A stretch of DNA of 36,284 nt from Roseiconus nitratireducens (lineage in GTDB: Bacteria; Planctomycetota; Planctomycetia; Pirellulales; Pirellulaceae), in the NCBI RefSeq assembly GCF_008629675.1, contig NZ_VWOX01000030.1, positions 1 through 36,284 of the forward strand, read 5' to 3'. Of the stretch, positions 1 through 8,117 are shown in pieces (the first letter of the stretch is position 1; every line of letters starts with the position of its first letter). Made by a program: the position numbers and the translations under genes. The notes beneath the pieces were generated by a model. The model saw only the letters and a program-made list of their open reading frames with translations. It was not told where the DNA came from and did not search any database.

Positions 1-830
1 GCGGCCCCGTCATTCGCCGCGAACTCAACGATCCGGTCGGTGGAATCAGGGTTCGCAGAAGCATTGTCGTAGCGGACGGTCCTCAGAACTTGCTGGTAGT
101 TGGCAACGGTGTCCGAGCCGGAAAGCGTCAACACGCCGCCGGAGTAATTGGCCATGATCGACGTGCCCGTCGTATCTGCCGTCAGCGATTCCGCCGCACC
201 ATCGAGAAGGTTGGTGATCGTGACGGTCAAGGAGGCAAGGTTGGAACTATCGGCATCAGCTAACGCCGCATCGGCACTATCGGCAATCACAACAGCGCCG
301 CCACCCTCCACAAAGTTCGCTGTAAAATCAGCGCCGGTGGTGCCGCTGGAATCATCCGCGTCCAAATCGATCACCGGGGCATCGTTGCTCGCCGAGATCG
401 AGACCGTGGCCGTCGCGGTATTGCTATCGATCGCCCCATCATTCACCGTGAAAGCGAGCGTCCGATCGACCAGAGTCGGATTGGCCGATACATTTTGGTA
501 GCGGATCGTTCGCAAGACTTGCTGATAGTTCGCGATCGTATCGGCGCCGCTGAGGGTGAGCGTAGCTCCGACAAATGTCGCATCGATCAGCGTGCCGGAG
601 GTATCGGCTGACAATTGCTCGTTGCCAATGTCGAACGGATTGGTGATCGTCACTTGAAGCGAGACAAGCGACGTGTTGTCGACATCCGTGATGGTTGCGT
701 CACCCGCATCGACCACCAGAACAGCGCCCGCTCCTTCAATGAAGGTCGCGTCGAAATTGACCCCTGAAACCCCACCAGAATCATCCGCATCGAGATCGAT
801 GACGGCGGGGTCGTTGACGGCCATCGCATG
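1..830 (-). repeat. Tandem protein repeats of about 145 residues inside the giant surface protein
   Basis: Two consecutive units of about 435-445 bp encode closely similar sequence. Both contain a DLDADDS opening, an EGxGAV strand, SLxVTITN, LTLSG and QQVLRTxRY, and both end in NDGA. They resemble the cadherin-like or VCBS-like domains that form long stalks in adhesins. The second copy continues off the window edge, so the total copy number cannot be seen. Confidence 0.8.
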
Positions 831-3131
831 CAACCCGATGACACCGTCGGTGGGTCCTGTGCCTGCCGCATCTTCCACATGAGTGAGAACATTGACGTCC
901 AGGTCATAGTCACTCGCTGGTGAGAAGGAGACACTGGCCAGGGCCGAGTTCACGTCATCCACGCTTCCCGATACGGACCAAATCCCTGTGACTCCGTCAT
1001 AGGTACTCGTTGCCGCGCCAAAGGATCCGGTGGAAAGGCTGCCCGCATTCGGATCGACAAGCGTCAATGTCGCCGTGATTGTCTCGCCCGCATCCGCATC
1101 GCTGACGACGATGTCACCGAGCAGCACGGTTCCACCATCTTCAACATAATTGATCGACTGATTCAGCCCTGACGCTGTTGGCGGTGTGTTGGTCAACTCA
1201 GGCCCGAACTGGCGGATAAACACACCGTCGTCGTCGACCTGCCCCGTTTGATCACCGCGTCCGCTCCAAGCAATGACCACGTTGTCCAAGTCGTGCAACG
1301 CTGCCGATGGAGAAACCTGATCATTATCAGTTGTCTCGTTGGCCTGGACCAGACTTCCGTACAGATCATGATTCGCATCGAAGACCTGAAAGAAGACGTC
1401 CGAACCGGTGCTCCCGGAGTTCACTTCCTGAAATGCGATGACGTAGTTTCCTGACAGATCCATCGACACGGTCGGTGCCGAAGCGACTTCGCCGCTGCTG
1501 ATCTTGGTCGATGTCTGTCCCACACCGGTTACCGAAAACACTCGGTGCCAAACACCTTTGAACCCAGAAAATCCGGAGTAGTATGCGACGGCGAAGGTAT
1601 TGTCGGGTGACACCGTGACGACCACGTCGGAATCTCCAACGATGGTTTGACTCAGATTGTCCTTCCCCGCCAGCGCCGTCGTCGTTCCGTAGTCGTACCG
1701 TCGGCCATACAGCTGACCGCTGTCATTCCAAACCACCACATAGCGGCCTGCTTCGTTGAGATCGACCGCCGCCTCCGTCGCATTGGTGGACGTGTCGACT
1801 TGAATCAGTGGACTGGTCAGTTCGCCTCCACTGACAACGGCACTGATATCAAACGTGCGCGCAAAGATTCCTTCGTTGATGCCATCACTTTCCCAGGCGA
1901 TGACAATCTCACCATTCGCGTTGGTCGCCAACGTGATGTTGGATTGGTCTCCAGCCGTCTGCCCCGCATTGACAAGCAGATCGACCGAGTCGATCGCGTC
2001 TCCGTTCGCGTCAAAACGCCGGACGTAAATCCCATCCCCGTCACCATCGCTTGACACCCAACCGACGATGAACTCACCGGACGGTGTGGAGGCAACAACC
2101 GGCCAGGACTGAGAACCAGACGAATTGGCATTGATTTGAAACTCACCTCCGATCCGATTTCCCTGAGCATCGAATCGCTGAGCAAAGATTCCAGTGTTGT
2201 CGCCGTCGGCGCCGCTGTCGTCCACCCAGACAACGACGGTGTTTCCGGAATCGTCGACGGCGAGCGTGTTGTGCCCGCCGTCGGAATACTGCGAACCGGA
2301 TACGGTGGTGTTGACAAGCGTTTCGCCGGTGGGTGTCAACTGCGGCGTCGCCAGCAAGCCAGTCCAGCCGACGTTGGACGCCGCGTCCAACAGGGACAAC
2401 GTTTCAACTTGGCCGAACGTCGCCTCCAGATCCCAATCGCCCCCCAGGGACGCATGCCCGGTATCGTCATCCGATGCCGCCACATCAGCACCGGTCAATG
2501 CTGACACCGCTTCCAGCAGCATCCGGCCGGATTCCGACTCCGCGAGACGGCATCCATAGAAAGCCAAATCCGCATCGGTACTTAGCGACGATGCCCAGCC
2601 GGCCAAGTCACCGGCAAATGCTTCCAAGTTGCGGCTTTCGATCAGACTACTGCCCAGGCGGATCTTTCCGTCGCTTCCGTGGGAAAGAATGTGAACGGCA
2701 TCGACGTCGCTGTAACCTGACAGGATTTCACCGATTTGCTCGACACCATCACGTGACGAATCGAGCAAATAGATTTCGAGCTCGTCTTGATCCAAAGCCA
2801 CCTTCAGGTCGCTGATCAGTTGTTCGTGATCGTCGACCGAGGCGTCAACGAAAACCAACTCCAATCGCTGTCGATCCTGACTACTATCCGATTCACTTCC
2901 GGCATCAATCGCCTCTCCGTTGGCCGTTGCGGATTCCTGCACCAGCACGTCAGGGTCCGTCACGAGTGCGCTATCTTGCCCCCCCAGATCAACGGATTCA
3001 GCCACCTCCGGCGACACCACCGGCGAAGCGCTGAACAGCAACCGACGTTCCAAAGTTGAGACATCCAACGGCCGAGGCTGATTCTGAAGAGATGCGACGG
3101 GTTGCTTCGATCGTCGAAAGGGCCACTGCAT
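1..3131 (-). CDS. Giant LEPR-XLL/DUF4347 surface protein with cadherin-like repeats (partial, C-terminus off left edge)
   Basis: An open minus-strand frame runs from ATG at 3131 without a stop to the window edge, giving more than 1,040 residues. Near the N-terminus (about residues 27-36) is LERRLLFSAS, the LEPR-XLL type motif of very large planctomycete exported proteins. No classical signal peptide precedes it. Residues about 88-250 match DUF4347, with HILSHGSDG (His151) and LAFYGCRLA (Cys194). Residues about 260-640 are beta-propeller-like repeats with VVVW and IVIAWESDG type strands. After TNTPPTASG come cadherin/Ig-like units. The last two, at about 830-385 and 385-1, are tandem copies of about 145 residues, each opening with DLDADDS and carrying TLSGxDTxANYQQVLRTxRY. 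An exported adhesin or surface-layer protein is inferred. It is divergent from the tolC/HlyD/M50 cluster, which may export it. The start is uncertain because no clear ribosome binding site is visible. Confidence 0.85.
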   Translation of the reverse strand, partial: MQWPFRRSKQPVASLQNQPRPLDVSTLERRLLFSASPVVSPEVAESVDLGGQDSALVTDPDVLVQESATANGEAIDAGSESDSSQDRQRLELVFVDASVDDHEQLISDLKVALDQDELEIYLLDSSRDGVEQIGEILSGYSDVDAVHILSHGSDGKIRLGSSLIESRNLEAFAGDLAGWASSLSTDADLAFYGCRLAESESGRMLLEAVSALTGADVAASDDDTGHASLGGDWDLEATFGQVETLSLLDAASNVGWTGLLATPQLTPTGETLVNTTVSGSQYSDGGHNTLAVDDSGNTVVVWVDDSGADGDNTGIFAQRFDAQGNRIGGEFQINANSSGSQSWPVVASTPSGEFIVGWVSSDGDGDGIYVRRFDANGDAIDSVDLLVNAGQTAGDQSNITLATNANGEIVIAWESDGINEGIFARTFDISAVVSGGELTSPLIQVDTSTNATEAAVDLNEAGRYVVVWNDSGQLYGRRYDYGTTTALAGKDNLSQTIVGDSDVVVTVSPDNTFAVAYYSGFSGFKGVWHRVFSVTGVGQTSTKISSGEVASAPTVSMDLSGNYVIAFQEVNSGSTGSDVFFQVFDANHDLYGSLVQANETTDNDQVSPSAALHDLDNVVIAWSGRGDQTGQVDDDGVFIRQFGPELTNTPPTASGLNQSINYVEDGGTVLLGDIVVSDADAGETITATLTLVDPNAGSLSTGSFGAATSTYDGVTGIWSVSGSVDDVNSALASVSFSPASDYDLDVNVLTHVEDAAGTGPTDGVIGLHAMAVNDPAVIDLDADDSGGVSGVNFDATFIEGAGAVLVVDAGDATITDVDNTSLVSLQVTITNPFDIGNEQLSADTSGTLIDATFVGATLTLSGADTIANYQQVLRTIRYQNVSANPTLVDRTLAFTVNDGAIDSNTATATVSISASNDAPVIDLDADDSSGTTGADFTANFVEGGGAVVIADSADAALADADSSNLASLTVTITNLLDGAAESLTADTTGTSIMANYSGGVLTLSGSDTVANYQQVLRTVRYDNASANPDSTDRIVEFAANDGA

Positions 3132-3420
3132 GCGTACTAGTCGCGGTTGGTCGGAGTGGTGAGAACAAGAAGTCCACTTCAATCTAGGTCAGGAACCATT
3201 CCGCGGACCCAATTTCACCCGACAAACGAACCGGTGAAACGGCTCCGGAGAGTGGTGAGCGAAAGTCAGCTTGTGACGGTTGTGCGGGTTGAGGCGTTGA
3301 TGTGGCGGGCGTACCCGCGCCTGTGTCGTGATGTCCCAGGTCTAACTGCCCCCGTGCCGTCTTTCGGTCGATGAAATCTGATATCAGGGACGCTTCGGAT
3401 CCCGCGACCGGAAACGGGAC
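3132..3420. other. Divergent intergenic region between surface protein and tolC-like gene
   Basis: This 289-bp stretch must hold the promoters of both divergent units. No convincing -35/-10 pair stands out on either strand. It contains a perfect 10-bp palindrome, CTGATATCAG, at 3378-3387, about 33 bp upstream of the tolC-like ATG, and a small GCGGG-CGTA-CCCGC hairpin at 3305-3318. The palindrome could be an operator, but that is only an inference. No coding frame with family features was seen. Confidence 0.4.
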
Positions 3421-5211
3421 ATGAATTGGCGATCAGCCGGCACCAACATTCTTTTCGCTGCGGCAGCCCTCGTCGCCGGTCAAGCATGCGCCCAGTCGTA
3501 TGACAACCCGTCCGACGAATGGCTCACGGGCGAGCTGATCGAAACCGTGGTGGTACCGCCGCCGGATGCAATCCAGGCGATCGATGGTTTCGAAACGATT
3601 CCACCGGGCGAGACGGCTGAAGCATCACTTCCCGCACCCGGCTCGATTGCCGGGAGATTGTCAGAAGAACTACGCCAATACGGCGAATCTTCCAATCAGG
3701 CATCGTCCGTCCCGATCGGCTACCGCCCGTGGTGGGAACCGGCCGTCCTCGCTCCCTTGGATCTGTCTCCGCGTTCGATTCCGGTGACGACGGATTCATT
3801 GGTGCTTGATGCCCTGCAATACAGCAATCGCATCGCAGCCTTGAACGAAAACATCACGATCGCCCAAACCGGGATCGTCCGAGCGGCGGCCGAATTTGAC
3901 CCAAAGGCATTTACGGAATCCCGCTTCGTGCGCACGAGCGTTCCAACGGGTAGCTCTTTGGATGCCGGGGCCAACGTCAATCGCCTTCGCGAGGAGGACT
4001 TCACGGCCTCCGCCGGAATGCGGCGCAAAACCGAAGCGGGTGGGCGATTCGAATTGGGACAGCAGATCGGATTGCGCAACAGCAATTCGGTCTTCTTCAC
4101 ACCAGGCAACCAGGGAAACTCACGCCTGTCACTCAGCTTCAATCAACCGCTGCTGGCAGGCGCCGGGACGGCCGTCAATCGCAGCTTGATTGTTCTAGCG
4201 CAACTTGACACGCAAATCGCTCAACAAAAGACCACGACGGGAATCCAGAATCACCTGCTGTCGGTCACCGAAGTGATGTGGGAGCTGTTCTTTCAGCGCG
4301 CCGTACTGATGCTTCGACTGCGGCATCTTGAGAAGGCGACCGCGATCGGCGACTGGTTGGAGAATCGTCGTGATCTTGATTCGCTGGAAAGCCAGGTCCT
4401 GCGGGCCCGCGCCGCGGTTACTCAACGTCGCTCCGAACTGGTTCGCGCCGTGACCTCGATCAAAAACCTGGAAGACCGACTGCGCGCCATCGTCAATTCG
4501 CCCGAATTGCTGCAAGATCGAGATGTCGAACTGGTCCCGGCCGAAGCCCCCGTCACTCAATTGCTGCCGGTGTCCTTCGACGACGCTATCGTCACGGCGT
4601 TGCAGCAACGCAGTGAAATCAATGAGGTCGCAGGAGAAATCGAATCGACGCGTGTCCGGCTGAATGTTGCCCGCAACGAAATGCTGCCGGCATTGGATCT
4701 GGTGCTGGAATCCTACGTCAGCGGACTCCGCGGGAGCAACAACATCGGGCAATCATGGGTCGATCAGTTCAGCGTCGGGGAACCGAGCTACACGGCGGGA
4801 CTGATTTTCGAGGTCCCGCTGTGGCGCCGCGCCGCGAAAGCGAATGTTCAAAGGAGGCGAGCGGAGCTTCGGCAACTGACGAACCAGTTGGAAGAAACCA
4901 TCCAGCAAATTCATTCGGACGTCGCCGCTGCCGCACGTGAGGTCCAGACCTCGTACCGTGAAATGGGTGCCAAGTACGCTTCCATGAACTCGGCGGCCGA
5001 GTACGTCCGACTGCTGGAACGTCGGTGGAAAGAACTTCCCGGCGAAGGTTACACCGCGAATTCAATCCTGGAAGACCTGCTGGACGCCCAGGACCGATTG
5101 CTAAACGAGCAAACCGAATTCGCACGTTCTCGGGTGGAATACACCCTCAGCACCATCCGGCTCAAACGAGCGACGGGATCGCTGCTTCAAATCCAACCGC
5201 TGACGCGTTAA
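3421..5211 (+). CDS. TolC family outer-membrane efflux/secretion protein
   Basis: This 596-residue protein starts with a signal peptide (charged N-terminus, then an Ala/Val/Leu core, predicted cleavage near residue 24 after ACA). It has the two-fold OEP layout of TolC: a first helical half at about residues 120-345 and a second at about 385-590. Family-like cues are NQPLLAGAG, VPLWRRAAKAN (the internal repeat also seen in OEP domains), long helices rich in Arg, Gln and Leu, and TLSTIRLKRATGSLLQ near the end. TolC proteins form an outer-membrane trimer and periplasmic tunnel that docks with HlyD-type adaptors. Two adaptor-containing genes lie directly downstream, so this should be their exit duct. 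The extra acidic N-terminal segment (about residues 25-115) is longer than in E. coli TolC. The ATG lies after a weak GGAAACGGG ribosome binding site. Confidence 0.9.
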   Translation: MNWRSAGTNILFAAAALVAGQACAQSYDNPSDEWLTGELIETVVVPPPDAIQAIDGFETIPPGETAEASLPAPGSIAGRLSEELRQYGESSNQASSVPIGYRPWWEPAVLAPLDLSPRSIPVTTDSLVLDALQYSNRIAALNENITIAQTGIVRAAAEFDPKAFTESRFVRTSVPTGSSLDAGANVNRLREEDFTASAGMRRKTEAGGRFELGQQIGLRNSNSVFFTPGNQGNSRLSLSFNQPLLAGAGTAVNRSLIVLAQLDTQIAQQKTTTGIQNHLLSVTEVMWELFFQRAVLMLRLRHLEKATAIGDWLENRRDLDSLESQVLRARAAVTQRRSELVRAVTSIKNLEDRLRAIVNSPELLQDRDVELVPAEAPVTQLLPVSFDDAIVTALQQRSEINEVAGEIESTRVRLNVARNEMLPALDLVLESYVSGLRGSNNIGQSWVDQFSVGEPSYTAGLIFEVPLWRRAAKANVQRRRAELRQLTNQLEETIQQIHSDVAAAAREVQTSYREMGAKYASMNSAAEYVRLLERRWKELPGEGYTANSILEDLLDAQDRLLNEQTEFARSRVEYTLSTIRLKRATGSLLQIQPLTR

Positions 5212-5420
5212 ATCGTCGGACAGACGAAGCGGGATTCGGCGGCCGGATCGCGATCCAATTGTCCCGATTCAAACGCTCGACGGCATTCCCACTCGGCTGG
5301 ACGCTTGGCCGCCGATCCGATTTTTCCGGTTGACCGGCCTATCTGTAACCTACGCTTGCGTCGACGGTGCGGTACCGGCGCGCGGTGCGCCCCGCAGTTC
5401 CGACATCTTTGCGTATTTGA

Positions 5421-6263
5421 GTGCCCCACATGATAGGCAGCCCCGCAGCTACCACGCGATTGGTCAGGTCCTGGCATTTGGCGACTTGCCTGGTGCTGGC
5501 CAATCTACAGACGGGAGTAAACGCGACCGAACTGGAAGGCTACACCGAGCCCTTGCGAACCATCGAAGTCGCATCAGACGAATCCGGGACGGTCGCGGAG
5601 GTTTTGGTCAAACCCGGCGATGCCGTCGAACCCGGCCAGCCCCTGATCCGGTTGGATAGCCAGGTTCACGAGGCCCAGCTAGCGATCGCAAAACAACAAA
5701 TGTCTTCGTCGGGATACCTTGATGCGGCGAAGGCCGAATTGGAATTGGCTCGGGAGCGTTGGCATCGGCTTCAGTCACTTCACACGACGGGACACGCGAG
5801 ACAATCGGAACTCTCTCGCGCCGAAAAGGAATTGAAAGTTGCCGAAGCGAATGTGCGGACCGCAACGGAAGACTTGGAAACTCGGCGGCTGGAGTACGAA
5901 CGCATCGCAACGCAGCTGAAACGTCGATCCATTCACGCCCCGGTCGCCGGAGTCGTCACCGAACTGCACAAAGAGGCCGGCGAATTCGTGGCTCCCAACC
6001 GCCCCGAAGTGTTGACGTTGGTCCAATTGGATTCGCTGTTGGCGAACTTCACCGTCATGCCATTCCAGGCCGCCACGTTGAAAGAAGGGCAAACCATCAC
6101 GGTCCGGTTTATTGAAACCCGCCAGGCCTCACAGGGAACCGTCAGCTTCGTTTCTCCGGTCACCGATGCCGAAAGCGGATCGGTGCTCGTGCAGATCCGA
6201 TTGGACAACACCGACCGGCGGTATCGAAGCGGTCAACGGTGTCGAATCCGCCTGGAGGATTAG
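5421..6263 (+). CDS. HlyD/RND-type periplasmic adaptor protein
   Basis: The 280-residue product has an N-terminal hydrophobic segment (about residues 18-35, signal peptide or anchor). Its barrel-sandwich (biotinyl-lipoyl-like) hybrid starts near residue 45, with ESGTVAEVLVKPGDAVEPGQPL. A helical hairpin of about 80 residues follows (84-165), then IHAPVAGVVTELHKEAGEFV, the returning half of the sandwich. The end is a beta-barrel with RSGQRCRIRLE. This is the standard order for a membrane fusion protein that joins an inner-membrane partner to TolC. GTG at 5421 or ATG at 5430 could be the start. The gene lies 209 bp after the tolC-like gene and only 6 bp before the next, so the last three genes of the cluster are probably co-transcribed. 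No transporter ATPase or RND pump is adjacent, which is unusual for a HlyD-family gene. Confidence 0.85.
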   Translation: MPHMIGSPAATTRLVRSWHLATCLVLANLQTGVNATELEGYTEPLRTIEVASDESGTVAEVLVKPGDAVEPGQPLIRLDSQVHEAQLAIAKQQMSSSGYLDAAKAELELARERWHRLQSLHTTGHARQSELSRAEKELKVAEANVRTATEDLETRRLEYERIATQLKRRSIHAPVAGVVTELHKEAGEFVAPNRPEVLTLVQLDSLLANFTVMPFQAATLKEGQTITVRFIETRQASQGTVSFVSPVTDAESGSVLVQIRLDNTDRRYRSGQRCRIRLED

Positions 6264-6269
6264 CCAGAA

Positions 6270-8111
6270 TTGAAAACCGCCGCGGGTTCTTCAATGGCGT
6301 CCGCCAACGTGCCCTTTTCGGTCACGTCGGGTCACGCTGCGCAGCGTTCGCCCACATCGCCGACCACCGCGACAGCATCGGGCATACCGGCGAGCACGCA
6401 ACCCGACGCGGAATCCGAGCTTCTGCGCCAGTTGTTCACGCTGGCAAAAGTTCGATGCGTGATCCGGTTGGATCGTGACGGTGACGGTGCGCGTACCAAC
6501 GTCGCCTCCTTGTACCGCGACATTGGCGATACGCCGGCAATCCGTGAGGCCGATCCGTTGACGTCCGCCTGCGTGCTGGCGGTGGACACCGGCAGGGAAC
6601 AAGTGCGGCGACTGCTTTCGCCTCAGCGATTGCTGCTTGCGATCCCTTCCGAATGCTCCCCCGAAGGTCCGACCGCAATCGGCCTGCTGATCGAGCAACC
6701 CGACGATGAAACCGCGACCATCGCCGGACTTCGGGATTCCGTGATCGCCTACGCGAGGCGGAAACTTCGTGAAGCGGTTTCCCGTTCCGAAGTCGTCGCC
6801 AAACATTCAGCGGCAACGGTGGAACTGCTGCAGGAAATGCTTGAGTCGGACAGTACGCCGCGTGCCTGCCAAAGCTTGGCCGCGAGACTGGCCGATCATT
6901 TGGCTTTGCGACGCGTGATCGTGGCCCTGACTGCCACGCCGGGTGCTCGTCCGCGGATCGCGGCCTTCTCAGATACCAGTCAGATTCAAAGCGAAACACC
7001 GTTGACTCGCGCCGTCGTCGCAGCGATGGAAGAAACCATCCGCGGGGGCGAATTGGTTTGCCAAACCCCCGGACGCGAGTCCGGCGCCGACCGACAATTC
7101 CTCTCTCAATTGGCCGAGATGGAATCGGCCACCATTCTGGCAATGCCGCTCGAATCCAGCGGAGCGTTGATTGCCGTCATGGACCCCGATCAATCGTCTG
7201 AGCCGTCGTATCGTTTCCTGGCTTCGGCACAACCCGCTTTGTCCGCGGCCATCGGTTGTATTCACCGGGGATCCGGTGCCCATCGAATGCGTGCGGTGCG
7301 CGAAGGCGTCCGATCCAAAGCAACCATCTTCGTGGCGTTGACGGTTGCCTGCCTGATGATCGCCATGGCGACCCCCGTTCCCTACCGGGTCGAATGCCAG
7401 GCACAAATCGAACCCCGGGTAAGACGTCTGGTCGCCGCGCCCTTTGACGCAACCCTGGAAGAATGCCACGTGGCACCGGGGGATCTTGTCGCACAGGGGG
7501 ATCTGCTCGCCAGCCTGGACGGCCGAGAGTTGCGTTGGGAACGAGCATCCGTGCAAGCCGACTTTGACAAAGCCACCAAGAAGCGTGATTCGGCGCAGGC
7601 GTCGCGTGACTACGCCGGACAGCGGATTGCTCAACTGGAAATCGAACGGTTGCAGCTGCAACTGGACTTGTTGGACCGGAGAATCGGCCAAATCGAGATT
7701 CGCAGCCCGATGGACGGAATCGTGGTTGCCGGCGATCTGCAACGAGTTCAGGGCGCACCCTTGTCGACGGGCGAAAACCTGTTCGAGATTGCGCCGCTGG
7801 ATGAGATGACGATTGAAACGGAAATCCCCGATGAAAAGTTAGCCTTCCTGCGATCCGGTCAGCTGATCCGGCTTCGCTTGGACGCGTACCCGGATCGGCA
7901 ATGGCAAACCACGATCGACTCAATCAATCCGCGCAGCGAAATCCGTGACGACCAAAATGTGTTCATCGCTGAATCACTTCTCGCGAACGATCAATCCTCG
8001 TTTCGTCCGGGGATGAAGGGACAAGTGAAAGTGGACGTCGGAAAGCGGCGGCTAGGATGGATCTTGTTTCATCGTCCTTGGTCCAGCTTGTCTCGATGGT
8101 TCTGGTGGTGA
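6270..8111 (+). CDS. GAF-like domain/transmembrane/HlyD-family fusion protein
   Basis: The protein has 613 residues from TTG at 6270 (GGAGG at 6254-6258, 11 nt away), or 605 from ATG at 6294. Three parts can be read. The N-terminal cytoplasmic half ends in a GAF-like module at about residues 195-330 (CQSLAARLADHLALRRVIVAL, then ATILAMPLESSGALIAVMD). A single membrane helix spans about 350-371. A periplasmic HlyD-type portion follows, with VAAPFDATLEECHVAPGDLVAQG, a coiled coil at about 420-480, and IRSPMDGIVVAGDL. GAF domains bind small ligands or mediate dimer contacts, so this adaptor may sense a cytoplasmic signal. The protein ends in an aromatic-rich amphipathic tail (HRPWSSLSRWFWW). The neighbouring genes are separated by 6 bp on each side, suggesting one transcript and a joint complex. 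Confidence 0.8.
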   Translation: MKTAAGSSMASANVPFSVTSGHAAQRSPTSPTTATASGIPASTQPDAESELLRQLFTLAKVRCVIRLDRDGDGARTNVASLYRDIGDTPAIREADPLTSACVLAVDTGREQVRRLLSPQRLLLAIPSECSPEGPTAIGLLIEQPDDETATIAGLRDSVIAYARRKLREAVSRSEVVAKHSAATVELLQEMLESDSTPRACQSLAARLADHLALRRVIVALTATPGARPRIAAFSDTSQIQSETPLTRAVVAAMEETIRGGELVCQTPGRESGADRQFLSQLAEMESATILAMPLESSGALIAVMDPDQSSEPSYRFLASAQPALSAAIGCIHRGSGAHRMRAVREGVRSKATIFVALTVACLMIAMATPVPYRVECQAQIEPRVRRLVAAPFDATLEECHVAPGDLVAQGDLLASLDGRELRWERASVQADFDKATKKRDSAQASRDYAGQRIAQLEIERLQLQLDLLDRRIGQIEIRSPMDGIVVAGDLQRVQGAPLSTGENLFEIAPLDEMTIETEIPDEKLAFLRSGQLIRLRLDAYPDRQWQTTIDSINPRSEIRDDQNVFIAESLLANDQSSFRPGMKGQVKVDVGKRRLGWILFHRPWSSLSRWFWW

Positions 8112-8117
8112 CCTGCC

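Noticed and set aside
1817..2317. A 166-codon minus-strand frame within the surface protein gene
   Set aside because: It is out of frame with the giant protein, Ser/Thr/Pro rich, and a shadow of the repeat-rich coding sequence.
5330..5356. Promoter TTGACC/TACGCT before the HlyD-type gene
   Set aside because: The spacing of 15 bp and a three-of-six -10 are too weak to report as a feature.
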